Assembly: GCF_004353505.1 (NCBI RefSeq)
Contig: NZ_SMNQ01000001.1
Location: 744,001-808,000 of the forward strand
Length of the DNA stretch: 64,000 bases
Source of the DNA: Streptomyces sp. WAC05374
GTDB taxonomy: Bacteria > Actinomycetota > Actinomycetes > Streptomycetales > Streptomycetaceae
Direction of reading: 5' to 3'
Part shown: piece by piece, positions 1-10,035 of the stretch
Numbering within the stretch: the first letter of the stretch is position 1
How the letters are laid out: every line of letters starts with the position of its first letter
The notes under the pieces: model-generated
Databases searched by the model: none
What the model was told of the DNA's origin: nothing
Seen by the model: the letters and a program-made list of their open reading frames with translations, nothing else
Program-made: the position numbers and the translations under genes

Positions 1-1829
<1,829 letters not shown>

Positions 1830-1833
<4 letters not shown>

Positions 1834-2687
1834 GCGCGGGGGTGACACGGCCGCAGGAGTCCGGTGGCCGGACGGTCGTGGTCAAGTTCGGTGGCAACGC
1901 CATGGTCGACGAGGAGCTGAAGCGCGCCTTCGCCCGGGACGTGGTGGAGCTGCGGCGTGCCGGGTTGCGCCCGGTGGTCGTGCACGGGGGCGGACCGCAG
2001 ATCAGCGCGCTGCTCGACCGCCTGGACCTGGAGGTCCGCTTCGAGGCGGGGCTGCGGGTGACCACCCCGGAGGTGATGGAGGTGGTCCGGATGGTGCTGG
2101 CGGGTCAGGTGCAGCGGGAGCTGGTGGGGCTCATCAACGCCCACGGGCCGCTCGCGGTGGGGCTGACGGGCGAGGACGCCCACACCATGACGGCCGTGCG
2201 GCGGGCGGCGTGGGTGGACGGTGAGCCGGTGGACATCGGGCTGGTCGGTGACATCGTCGGCGTGGACCCGCGGGTCCTGCTGGCCCTGATGGACCAGGGC
2301 CGCGTCCCGGTGGTGTCCCCGGTGGCGCGGGGGGACGACGGGCAGGTGTACAACATCAACGCCGACCTCGCGGCGTCGGCGCTGGCGGTGGCCCTGGAGG
2401 CGGAGAGGCTCGTGGTGCTCACCGATGTCGAGGGCCTGTACGCGAACTGGCCGCACGACCCCGTACTGATCGACCGCCTGACGGCCGGTGAGCTGGAGAA
2501 GCTCATGCCGGAACTGGCGAGCGGGATGCTGCCCAAGATGGAGGGGTGCCTGCGGGCGGTCCGGTCGGGTGTGCGCGCGGCGCACGTCCTGGACGGCCGG
2601 GTGCCCCACGCGGTGCTGCGGGGCGTCCTCGGCGACGGCGGCTCGGGCACGACCGTGGTGCCCGATCCCGAGGAGGGCGGCGCGTGA
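1830..2687 (+). CDS. argB: N-acetylglutamate kinase
   Basis: ArgB phosphorylates N-acetylglutamate, the second step of acetylated ornithine synthesis. The 285-residue protein is a normal length for the amino-acid kinase fold. VVKFGGNAM (phosphate-binding Lys), [10 protein letters not shown], the substrate loop YNINADLAA and VLTDVEGLY are all present. ATG at 1830 overlaps the argJ stop by 4 bp. In Streptomyces arginine clusters argB is normally followed by argD and argR. Here neither follows: after argB there is only a 15-codon open frame, a hairpin and a convergent gene. This suggests a shortened, possibly second, arg block rather than the housekeeping operon, but only the left edge of the locus is visible. 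Confidence 0.96.
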
Positions 2688-2731
2688 CCTCCGACCGGTA
2701 CGAGGTGCTCACCGGCCGCCGCGTGCCGTGA
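2684..2731 (+). other. 15-codon open frame overlapping the argB stop
   Basis: A GTG overlapping the argB stop in the same GTGA style used by the rest of the operon opens a frame of only 15 codons ([15 protein letters not shown]) before TGA. It could be a leftover of a deleted downstream gene, a tiny peptide, or chance. It does not resemble the start of ArgD. Low confidence that it is expressed. Confidence 0.2.
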
Positions 2732-2737
2732 GGTACT

Positions 2738-2766
2738 CCCCCGCCGGCTCTGGTGGCCGGCGGGGG
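2738..2766 (+). terminator. Hairpin terminator after argB
   Basis: A perfect 11-bp inverted repeat (CCCCCGCCGGC / GCCGGCGGGGG) with a 7-nt loop lies just downstream of argB. There is no U-tract, as is usual in Streptomyces. It closes the argCJB transcript. Confidence 0.6.
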
Positions 2767-2836
2767 CGGCACCGCGGAGGAGCCGGATGTCCTGGACGCC
2801 CGGGGGGCGGGTCCGGACGCCGGTTGCCGGACCGGA

Positions 2837-2854
2837 CCCCGCCCCCGTGCGGGG
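2837..2854 (-). terminator. Short hairpin after the acetylglutamate synthase gene
   Basis: CCCCGC / GCGGGG with a 6-nt loop lies 8 nt beyond the stop of the minus-strand GNAT gene. It is a plausible terminator for that gene in the convergent argB/GNAT interval, but the stem is short. Confidence 0.35.
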
Positions 2855-2861
2855 CCACCGG

Positions 2862-3386
2862 TCAGAGCGCGCGGACGAGTATCCGTGAATTGCGGCGCGG
2901 GTCCAGCGAGTCGACCCAGGCGGTGGGCGCCGGACGCGTCCCGGCGGGGGTGAAGCCGCACCGCAGGAAGAGGTCCCCGCCCCCGGTCGTCGCGGTGAAC
3001 AGCGCGCTCAGCGACTGGGCCGCCGCCCGGGCGAGCGCCGCCCGCATCAGCAGCCGGCCCACCCCGCGCCCCTGCCGGTGCGGGGCGACACAGAAGTTGT
3101 ACAGGACGCCCGTGGGACCGCGGTCCCCGGCCGTTTCGGAGCGGTGGACGCGCAGCCCCAGGCAGCCTTCGAGCGTGCCGTCCGGGCCCTCCGCCACCAG
3201 GAAGTCGGCCGCGTCCGCGGCGTACAGGGAGCGGGGGCGCTCACGCAGGGCGCCCGAGCGGACGAACGGCCGGGACAGGGCTTCGAGCGCGGCGGCGTCA
3301 CCGGCGTGCGCGGCCCGCACGAGGGGCGGGGCGAGCGCGAGAAGACGTGACGGCGGGGCGACGAGGCGGGGGGTGGCCGTGGTCAA
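2862..3386 (-). CDS. Short N-acetylglutamate synthase (GNAT, ArgA-like)
   Basis: Predicted GNAT acetyltransferase of 174 residues, probably making N-acetylglutamate from glutamate and acetyl-CoA, the entry step of the pathway that argB, argC and argJ continue. The segment LSRPFVRSGALRERPRSLY matches the PFV..G.L..R region of short ArgA-type synthases. VAPHRQGRGVGRLL is the acetyl-CoA loop, FLRCGFTP follows, and the C-terminal SRILVRAL resembles the SKVL..L end of ArgA. The frame extends upstream to 3491, but that stretch contains the iron box. A TTG at 3386, six bases after AAGGAAGGG, gives a start at the expected place. The gene is convergent with argB. Reading it as an iron-regulated acetylglutamate synthase is inference; a different GNAT substrate is the main alternative. 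Confidence 0.75.
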   Translation of the reverse strand: MTTATPRLVAPPSRLLALAPPLVRAAHAGDAAALEALSRPFVRSGALRERPRSLYAADAADFLVAEGPDGTLEGCLGLRVHRSETAGDRGPTGVLYNFCVAPHRQGRGVGRLLMRAALARAAAQSLSALFTATTGGGDLFLRCGFTPAGTRPAPTAWVDSLDPRRNSRILVRAL

Positions 3387-3460
3387 AGGGGTCCCTTCCT
3401 TCGGTCCCACCACGTCGCGCAAGAGGGCCGTTTCTCGCGGCAGTTGGGACACCGGAGGAC

Positions 3461-3479
3461 TAAGGTTAGCCTCACCTAA
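3461..3479 (-). promoter_or_regulatory. Iron box upstream of the acetylglutamate synthase gene
   Basis: TAAGGTTAGCCTCACCTAA matches 16 of 19 positions of the DmdR1/IdeR-type consensus TTAGGTTAGGCTAACCTAA. It lies 74 bp upstream of the chosen TTG start. This predicts repression by the iron-dependent DtxR-family regulator when iron is plentiful. Confidence 0.8.
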
Positions 3480-3631
3480 TCGAGTTGCCAAACGTGTGCG
3501 CCACTCCCGGCCCTTCCCGCGCGCACCCGCCCCGAGGGACGGACCGGTCAGCCGGTGAAGGGTCCCGTGCGAAACGGCCGATCGCCACGAAGGCGGCCAG
3601 GGCGAGGTGACCCCCGTCCGCCGGCGCGGCT

Positions 3632-4288
3632 CTAACCCGAACGCAGTCGGGCCCGCAGGACTGCCGCCCCGTCCCCCTCAAGGTCCTCGCAGGCTGCTGC
3701 GCGGCCCGCCATCCCCATCACCAGCGAGAGGGTCGGCCCCCGGAGCAGATCCCCCGAGCCGGTGGTGAACGGTCCGTCTGTGGCCTCGACTCGCAGGCCC
3801 GCGATCGCAGTGCTGCTCGCGACAGTGAAATCGCGGCTGGCGAAGAACCGAGCCACGGCGGTCGTCGTGGCCACCGGGGGTGTCCGCACGAGACCCAATG
3901 GCCGGCGGATGTCCTCGCCGTGGACGACTGTTTCGCCCAGCCAGGCCGCAGTGTGTCCTGTCGGCCCGGCGGGCCCGGCGACAACTTCGCGAAATCGCCG
4001 CAAGGTCTCTTCAGGTGTAGCACCACGGTGCTTCGCGAGTCGTCGGTCGTTGTGCAGATCGGGGTCGAACCGCGCGGCCAGCATGCTCAGCAGCCAGCGC
4101 CACATCCTCGTGCCGGCGCCTGCCGTCAGATGGGCTACGACCTCCTCCACGGTCCAGCGTTCACACAGTGATGCTTTCGCCCACTGAGCCTCGCTGAGTT
4201 CGGCGAGGTCTTGAGCGAGCGCCAACCGCTCGACGTGGATCGCCCGTTCCAGAGCTTTCCGAGTTTCCGGAACATGTGGTTCAGCCAT
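3632..4288 (-). CDS. DinB / mycothiol-dependent maleylpyruvate isomerase fold protein
   Basis: A 218-residue cytoplasmic protein of the four-helix DinB-like superfamily that includes mycothiol-dependent maleylpyruvate isomerases. The N-terminal ERLALAQDLAELSEAQWAKASLCERWTV...HLTAG carries the typical W...S.C..W.V...VAHL signature, in which a His is one metal ligand. GETVVHGEDIRRPLGL in the middle gives a second HxxD-type site seen in the family. Members are used in thiol-dependent isomerisation or detoxification, but the substrate cannot be told from sequence. The ATG at 4288 follows GGAGG with 7-nt spacing. Base composition is a little less G/C-biased than in the neighbours, so it may be a later arrival. 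There is no functional tie to the flanking iron genes. Confidence 0.7.
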   Translation of the reverse strand: MAEPHVPETRKALERAIHVERLALAQDLAELSEAQWAKASLCERWTVEEVVAHLTAGAGTRMWRWLLSMLAARFDPDLHNDRRLAKHRGATPEETLRRFREVVAGPAGPTGHTAAWLGETVVHGEDIRRPLGLVRTPPVATTTAVARFFASRDFTVASSTAIAGLRVEATDGPFTTGSGDLLRGPTLSLVMGMAGRAAACEDLEGDGAAVLRARLRSG

Positions 4289-4576
4289 GGGGCGGCCTCC
4301 AGGGATCGCGTGTCCTCCATCAGACTCCCAGAGCCGCCCAAACTCATCGACTGCACCTGCGTACCGCCACCGCGGTTACCGCCGACCAGCTCCGCGGCCC
4401 GAGCCCGCCGGCCCTGGACGACCGCCCGGCACAGCGGACAAGCACCAGGCACCCCGCCACGACGTGGGCAAAACCGTCCACCGCGAGGAGACCGTTACCG
4501 CGAGGGTGGGGCGCAAGCGTCCTGCGCGCCCGCGCCCGCGGCCGAGCACGGGCGGAGGCGCGCGGGACGGCGGGAA

Positions 4577-4993
4577 TCAGGCCTGCGTCTGGGCGCTGCA
4601 GACCCAGTCGCCGTAGCGGACGCCGTCCTTCGAGCGGACGATGCAGACCCGGACCGGGTCGTTCTCGATCAGGTCGTAGTCGCAGACCGAGTAGCCGTCG
4701 GTCGTGTGGCTCGTGGTGGTCGTGTCGTAGCAGCCGGTCCGGTGATCCACCCAGCTCCACGCGTCGATGTTGACCTTCTGGTAGCGCTGGATCTTCGCAT
4801 GCACGGAGTAGCCGTCCGCGGTCAGGTCCTTCACCTTCAGCTCGTCGCCGTAGGTCGTGAAGGTCGCTGTGCCCCAGGTCCGGGAGATGGTCACGTTGCT
4901 TCCGCTTGCGGAAGCCGAGCCCGCCATGCCCCCGACGATGATGACGCTCGCCGCGAGAGCCATACCGGCCTTTGCCGCTGTGCTGCGCTTCAT
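4577..4993 (-). CDS. Small secreted protein with four cysteines
   Basis: The predicted preprotein has 138 residues and a clear Sec signal peptide: MKRSTAAKAG, a hydrophobic core, and a likely cut after GSASAS near residue 30. The mature part is rich in Thr, Ser and Tyr and has four Cys (TGCYD, SVCDY, RVCIV, WVCSA), which could form two disulfides. The ATG at 4993 follows AGGGGGAA at a suitable distance; the longer open frame upstream is not supported. I recognise no family. The gene stands alone, with about 290 bp on the DinB side and 130 bp on the siderophore side, where nothing else was seen. Confidence 0.7.
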   Translation of the reverse strand: MKRSTAAKAGMALAASVIIVGGMAGSASASGSNVTISRTWGTATFTTYGDELKVKDLTADGYSVHAKIQRYQKVNIDAWSWVDHRTGCYDTTTTSHTTDGYSVCDYDLIENDPVRVCIVRSKDGVRYGDWVCSAQTQA

Positions 4994-5125
4994 CAAGCGT
5001 TCCCCCTGTAGGTGTTCGGACGTTACGAGTGCCTGATCAAAGCGTCGCCCTGGATCGCCTGTCAACTACTCGGCGGCGTTGATGAGTTGAGGCCCGCGCA
5101 TGACGGAAGGCGCTGGCGCTGCCGT

Positions 5126-6433
5126 TCAGCGTGCGGCTCGGCCGGCTTGGTCTTCTCCCGCGGGTGCACCTCCCGCCGTGCGATCAGCAGGTCGACCGCC
5201 ATCTTCGAGCGGGCTGGGGCCCGGGAGTCCGGCACCGAGGAAGTGGAAGCCCGGCCGGGGGTGCATGAGGAACTCGTGGTGCGAGATGTTCCAGGCGTAG
5301 GCGCCCGCGAGGCCGAACGCGACCCGGTCACCGGCCCGGAGCCCGTGCGCCGGGACGTTGCGGGCGAGCACGTCCTTGGGCGTGCAGAGCTGGCCGGCGA
5401 GGGTGAGGCGGTCCCCCCGGGCGGAGGGACGCGGCCAGGGGTGGGGCCAGGACTCCACGGGCAGCACGGAGCAGGGCTGGTCGTGCCCCTTGGTGGCGGG
5501 GGTGCGCAGGTGGTGGGTACCGCCCCGGACGACGGCGAACTCCTCGCCGTGGCTGTGCTTCACGTCCAGCACCTCGGTGGCGTACCAGCCGCAGTACGCC
5601 GTCAGCGCCCGGCCCGGCTCGATGCGCAGGGTGAGGTCCGGGTGGGCCGCGGCGAGGCGGGCGAGACCGGCGCCGTACGCGGTCCAGTCGAACCGCCGCC
5701 GGGGGGCCGCGTAGTCCACGGTCATGCCCCCGCCGACGTTGACCTCCGCGAGGCGGACGCGGTGGCGAGCGGCCAGCTCCACGGCCCAGCTCACCACCGA
5801 CCCGGCCACCGCCAGCAGCTCGGGCGCGTGGAGGCCGCTGGCCAGGTGGGCGTGGACGCCGCGCAGTTCGAGGTGCGGGTGGGTGCCGTCGGTGAGGAGG
5901 CGGACGGCCGCGCCGGCCTCGGAGGGGTCGAGACCGAACGGTGTGGGGCGGCCGCCCATCGTCAGGGAGCTGCCCGCCAGCGCCCCGTCGGCCGGCGGCA
6001 GGTTGACGCGGAGCAGGACGGCCACCGGGGTGTCCGGCGCGGCGCGTCCGGCGAGTTCGGCCAGGACGCGCAGTTCGTGCGCGCTCTCGACGTGGAAGCG
6101 CGCGACGCCCCGCTCCAGCGCCGCCGCGATCTCGTCGGGCGTCTTGCCCGGGCCGCCGAAGGCCAGCGGGTGGCCCGGCACCGCCCGGCCCACGTGGGCG
6201 AGTTCGCCGCCCGAGGACACCTCGTAGCCGTCCACGTACGGGGCGAGCGCGGCCAGGATCTCCGGCTCGGGGTTGGCCTTGGCGGCGTAGTGCAGCTCCA
6301 CGCACCCCGGCAGGGCCGCCCGCACGGCCGCCGCGTGCGCGCGCAGCGCGGCGAGGTCGTAGACGTAGGCGGGCAGTTCGGCGGAGGACAGGGCCAGGAC
6401 CCGGTCACGGACGGCGGCGGTGGGGGCGGTCAT
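5126..6433 (-). CDS. Fold-III PLP-dependent decarboxylase of the siderophore operon
   Basis: A 435-residue member of the diaminopimelate/ornithine decarboxylase (alanine-racemase fold) family. YVYDLAALRAH at the N-terminus, the PLP-binding Lys in HYAAKANPEPE, VNVGGGMTVDY (phosphate-binding glycines) and RIEPGRAL are all present. The C-terminal barrel contains LAGQLCTPKDVLARN with the second-subunit Cys, and GAYAWNISHHEFLMHP. In related NIS siderophore clusters such enzymes (SbnH, PvsE) decarboxylate a citryl-amino-acid intermediate; direct decarboxylation of ornithine or diaminopimelate is also possible. It is the last gene of the operon, and its ATG overlaps the stop of the preceding synthetase by 4 bp (ATGA). 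The substrate is inferred only from context. Confidence 0.85.
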   Translation of the reverse strand: MTAPTAAVRDRVLALSSAELPAYVYDLAALRAHAAAVRAALPGCVELHYAAKANPEPEILAALAPYVDGYEVSSGGELAHVGRAVPGHPLAFGGPGKTPDEIAAALERGVARFHVESAHELRVLAELAGRAAPDTPVAVLLRVNLPPADGALAGSSLTMGGRPTPFGLDPSEAGAAVRLLTDGTHPHLELRGVHAHLASGLHAPELLAVAGSVVSWAVELAARHRVRLAEVNVGGGMTVDYAAPRRRFDWTAYGAGLARLAAAHPDLTLRIEPGRALTAYCGWYATEVLDVKHSHGEEFAVVRGGTHHLRTPATKGHDQPCSVLPVESWPHPWPRPSARGDRLTLAGQLCTPKDVLARNVPAHGLRAGDRVAFGLAGAYAWNISHHEFLMHPRPGFHFLGAGLPGPSPLEDGGRPADRTAGGAPAGEDQAGRAAR

Positions 6434-8187
6434 CGGGCGGCGCTCCGGACGGGGTCGGCGGTGGACGGCACGAGCTGGGTGAACGGGGAGGGCAGGCGGA
6501 CGTAACCGGCCTCGCGGTCGGCCCTGCGCTGCCAGCGGGTGAGCAGGTTGGCCTTGGCGGGCAGCGGCCCGCCCGCGAGCAGGGCGGTGAGCGGCGGCGG
6601 GCTGCCGTACCGGCGGGCGTGGGACCGCAGGGTGGTGCGGACCTGGGCCCACAGGGCGCGTTCGGTGCCCGGGTGCAGGTCGGCGACGGCGGCCAGCATG
6701 TCGGCGACGTGGTTGACCAGCAGGCAGTACACGACGCGGTCCCAGCCCCGCCGGGCGTCGTACGTCAGGGGGCCCGCGACCTCGGCGGGCAGGGCGGCGA
6801 GGGTCCGCGCGTGGTGGTCCGCGAGCAGCTTGGTGCCCTCCAGGTCACGGAAGAGCACCTGGGCGGGCATGCCGTCGTCGTCCACGCACACGAGGACGTT
6901 CTGGAGGTGCGGTTCCAGGACCACCCCGTGGTCGAAGTAGGCCGCCAGGACGGGCGGGACGAGGAGCCTGAGGTAGGCCGCCCACCATTCGCGGGCGGTC
7001 GCCGGGCCCGCCCCGGCCAGGAGTCGGGAGACGTGGGCGGGGCCGGTCGGGTACTCGTCGGCGACGGCGCCCGCGAGCAGCGGGGTGGTGCCGGGCATGA
7101 GCCGGCCGGCCAGGCCCTCGCGGACGATCACGCCGAGGCCCTCGAACAGGTCGCGGTCCGGGGTGCCGTCGGGGCCGGGCAGGGCGAGCGTGCGGTAGGC
7201 GGGTTCGCGCAGCATGGCGCTGCCGGGGAAGCGGGTGGCCAGGTCGGCCCAGACCGGCTCCAGCAGTCGGGTCAGGGCGACCGCGCCGGCCAGTTCGTAG
7301 TGCGCGTTCTTGCGCAGGCAGTTGGTGATGCGGACGTTCAGGCTGAACTTAAGGAACGTCTCGCCGTCGTAGAGGGTGCGCACCGATGCGGTGGCGGCGA
7401 AGGGCGGCCCGCCGCGGCCCAGGTCGATGACGTCGCCGCGGCCGAGGGCCGCGCGGAGGGCGGGGTGGTCGCGCAGCATCTCGTACTGCCACGGGTGCGC
7501 GGGCAGCGTCCGGTAGCCGTCCGGGACGCGGGGGTTCAGCCGGTCGAGCGGCGCGGTGGCGCCCGGTGCGGCGCTCTCCTCGGCGATGAGGTGCGCGCGG
7601 ACGGCGAGGTGGCGCAGCGGGAAGGAGGCCCGGGCCTCGGGGGCGTACGACAGCCAGGAGGCGGTGTCGCCGGAGCGGGCCTTGGGCGTGGGGTGGAAGC
7701 GGTGGCCGAACAGCAGGGACTGCTCGGAGGCCAGGTAGGTCGCGGCCCTGTCGCCGCCCCCGGTGCCGCCCTCGTCGGCGGGCCGGGCCGGGGTGCGGGC
7801 CGCGAGCGTGGCGGCGAGCGCCCGGTGGCTGGAGGCGAGCTGGTCGGGGAACTCCTCGTTGCGGACGCCCGTGCGCAGTGCCAGCTCGTCCTGTACGTAC
7901 GCCGCGAGGCGCCGCCAGCCGACCTCCGCCCAGTCGCCGTCGCGGCGTTCCCGCACGGGCCCGGTGAAGCGGTGCGCGCCGGACAGGGAGGTGCGGCGCA
8001 GGGCGACGCGCAGCAGCACGCCCCGGCGGGGCAGGCGCAGCAGCAGGTGACCGCCGGTGACCTCGGCCTGCTCCTCGGGGCCGGACACCTCACGCAGCAG
8101 GCAGTTGAGCAGCGTGTGGGCCGTCACCTCGCCGGCGGTGGGCAGGCCGGTGGGGGTGGCGGTGGGCGGGTTGTTCAGGGGGGACAT
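6430..8187 (-). CDS. IucA/IucC-family NIS siderophore synthetase (operon gene 3)
   Basis: A 585-residue NRPS-independent siderophore synthetase that adenylates a carboxylate such as citrate and joins it to an amine or alcohol. The IucA/IucC domain shows FGHRFHPTPKARSG (ATP-site motif), TLPAHPWQYEML and ASVRTLYDGETFLKFSLNVRITNCLRKN. The C-terminal FhuF-like half contains LEPHLQNVLVCVDDDGMPAQVLFRDLEG, with the conserved H.QN and R-D pairs. The start codons GTG(8190)-ATG(8187) are adjacent; ATG at 8187 lies 7 nt after GGAG and is preferred. It is separated from the upstream synthetase by about 70 bp. The two synthetases differ clearly in sequence, so they probably act on successive intermediates. 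Confidence 0.92.
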   Translation of the reverse strand: MSPLNNPPTATPTGLPTAGEVTAHTLLNCLLREVSGPEEQAEVTGGHLLLRLPRRGVLLRVALRRTSLSGAHRFTGPVRERRDGDWAEVGWRRLAAYVQDELALRTGVRNEEFPDQLASSHRALAATLAARTPARPADEGGTGGGDRAATYLASEQSLLFGHRFHPTPKARSGDTASWLSYAPEARASFPLRHLAVRAHLIAEESAAPGATAPLDRLNPRVPDGYRTLPAHPWQYEMLRDHPALRAALGRGDVIDLGRGGPPFAATASVRTLYDGETFLKFSLNVRITNCLRKNAHYELAGAVALTRLLEPVWADLATRFPGSAMLREPAYRTLALPGPDGTPDRDLFEGLGVIVREGLAGRLMPGTTPLLAGAVADEYPTGPAHVSRLLAGAGPATAREWWAAYLRLLVPPVLAAYFDHGVVLEPHLQNVLVCVDDDGMPAQVLFRDLEGTKLLADHHARTLAALPAEVAGPLTYDARRGWDRVVYCLLVNHVADMLAAVADLHPGTERALWAQVRTTLRSHARRYGSPPPLTALLAGGPLPAKANLLTRWQRRADREAGYVRLPSPFTQLVPSTADPVRSAAR

Positions 8188-8259
8188 CACAGGGCTCCAG
8201 TGCGGAGTGATCGGGGGGAGCGGAGGGCCGGTCGTGGGCGGGCGGGCGTGGGGCCACGG

Positions 8260-10035
8260 TCACGGCGCACGGCGCAGGTAGTTGGGGCCGGTGGTGTAGT
8301 GCTTGTTGATGTCGGCCGCGCCGGAGCGTTCCTTGGTCAGCAGGGTCCCGGCGGTGACCATCGCCTTGACCGGGAGCTCGGGCGCGTCCAGGACGTGCGC
8401 GCGCAGCACGGCTCCCGGCTCCCCCGGCGCGGTGCCGAGCCGCTCGACGGCCTCGGCCAGCCGGTCGCGGACGAGGCCGAGCAGCCGGTCCAGCGGGGCG
8501 CGGCCGTGCCGGGCCAGCCCGAAGGCGTGGGCGCCCGCGCACAGATGGACGGTGATGGTGGTGAACAGGTCGGTGACGGGCCGGTCGTCGTCGCCGAAGA
8601 CACGGGCGTCGGCGAACGCGGCCGGGTGCGGGGCGTCCGCGCCGAGGGCGCCGCGCATGCGGGCGGTGTGGACGCGCGGCCCGTCGTTGTCCTTCAGCAG
8701 CAGCCGCATCCGGGTGCGGCCGGGTGGGCCGTCCAGCACCAGCGAGGTGTTCTGCTGGTGGGACTCGAGCGCGATGCCGTAGGCGAAGAGGGTCGTGTGC
8801 CAGTCGAGGAGCAGGGTGAGGCAGGCGTCGAGCAGCGCGACCGGGTCACCGCCGTAGAAGCGGTCGGCGAGGTGGTCGATCACCAGCCGGCCTCCGGGCG
8901 CCCGGCTCAGCAGGGCCGCCAGGGGGACGACCGCCGCGCCGTCGAGCCCGTCCGGCCAGCGGCGGCAGAGCACGGCGAGGAGTTCGTGCCCGGCGTGCGC
9001 GTGGACGGTCTCGTCGGCGTGCAGCACGGTGGCGCGGAAGCGGGGCTCGCGGGCGGTCACCGCTTCCAGCAGCCGCTGGCCGGCGGCCCCGTCGACGAGG
9101 GTGCCGGGCTTGATGGTGCGGCGGTTGCGCAGACCCAGGGTGGAGGTGGCGAGGGGCAGTTTGAGGTGGAGGGCCGGGTCGGCGGTGAGGGCCACCGTCC
9201 GCATGGACAGGGTGGGGACGACGTCGAGGTACGGGCGGTCGGCGAGGACCGCCTCTGCCTGGAGTCCGGTGGCGCGCAGGGCCTCGCGCAGCGGCTCGCC
9301 GAGGGTGAGGGGGTGAACGGGCAGGGCGAGGTGGCCGGTGTCGAGGTGCGGCAGGCCGAGCGCCGCCGGGGTGGGCCAGAGGTCGGGGAGGGTGCCGGTC
9401 ACGGTGAGGGCCCGGCGCGGTACGACCAGCCAGCGCAGCGCGAAGCGCGGGTGGAACTCCGGGGCGTAGGCGCGCAGGTGTCGCTCGTCCAGTCCGGCCC
9501 GGCCCCGGGCGGTGGGGTAGACGGGGTGGTCGTGGCGGGCGGCGAGCGTGTCGTGGGCGAGGGCGCCGGTGAGCCCGGTCCAGCCGGCCGGGTCGGTGCC
9601 GTGGCGGGCGGTCAGGGCGCGGGTGACGTCGTCGTGGGTGCGCCGGTGCAGCCGCATGGTGGCGAGGGTCTGGCGGCACTCCTCGGCGAAGGCGCGGAAG
9701 CCGTCCCGGTCGGCCGGGTCGGCGAGCGCGGCGAGGGCGTCGAGCACCTCGTCGTGGCCGGTCAGTCCGGCGCCGTCCGGCTCGCGGAGGAGCAGCGGGA
9801 GCCGGGCCGCGTACACGCTCTGGAACCCGTCCTCCGTCACGGGCAGCAGCAGGGCGCCGCCCTCCCGGCCGGGGTCGGGGAGGCGCAGCCAGGGGCCGTC
9901 GGCCCGCTCCACGGGTGTGGAGCGGGTGCGCAGCCCGGCGACGTCCTCCCGGAGCAGCGCGCCGAGCACCCGGAGCATCAGTTCGCGCTCGTCGGTGGCG
10001 GACCCGGTGGCGCCGGAGGGGGTCACGGTGGTCAC
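8260..10035 (-). CDS. IucA/IucC-family NIS siderophore synthetase (operon gene 2)
   Basis: The second NIS synthetase has 591 residues. HDHPVYPTARGRAG replaces the usual GHP.HP..K.R.G motif. LPVHPLTLGEPL, PTLSMRTVAL, HLKLPLATSTLGLRNRR, IALESHQQNTSLVL and LLKDNDGPR follow in family order, so the ATP site and the C-terminal FhuF-like half look complete. The final SGAADINKHYTTGPNYLR is the common end of this subgroup. GTG at 10035 overlaps the stop of the ATP-grasp gene by 4 bp and follows GGGAGATAA; the longer frame to 10392 is the shadow of the upstream gene. The enzyme probably condenses a carboxylic acid such as citrate with an amine; which subtype it is needs a tree. Confidence 0.92.
   Translation of the reverse strand: MTTVTPSGATGSATDERELMLRVLGALLREDVAGLRTRSTPVERADGPWLRLPDPGREGGALLLPVTEDGFQSVYAARLPLLLREPDGAGLTGHDEVLDALAALADPADRDGFRAFAEECRQTLATMRLHRRTHDDVTRALTARHGTDPAGWTGLTGALAHDTLAARHDHPVYPTARGRAGLDERHLRAYAPEFHPRFALRWLVVPRRALTVTGTLPDLWPTPAALGLPHLDTGHLALPVHPLTLGEPLREALRATGLQAEAVLADRPYLDVVPTLSMRTVALTADPALHLKLPLATSTLGLRNRRTIKPGTLVDGAAGQRLLEAVTAREPRFRATVLHADETVHAHAGHELLAVLCRRWPDGLDGAAVVPLAALLSRAPGGRLVIDHLADRFYGGDPVALLDACLTLLLDWHTTLFAYGIALESHQQNTSLVLDGPPGRTRMRLLLKDNDGPRVHTARMRGALGADAPHPAAFADARVFGDDDRPVTDLFTTITVHLCAGAHAFGLARHGRAPLDRLLGLVRDRLAEAVERLGTAPGEPGAVLRAHVLDAPELPVKAMVTAGTLLTKERSGAADINKHYTTGPNYLRRAP

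Noticed and set aside
3387..3491. N-terminal extension of the acetylglutamate synthase-like gene
   Set aside because: The extension contains the iron box, and a good ribosome binding site precedes the TTG at 3386.
4289..4576. Small frames with Cys-Pro-x-Cys on the minus strand between the DinB and secreted-protein genes
   Set aside because: No ribosome binding site, poor codon bias and no recognisable family.
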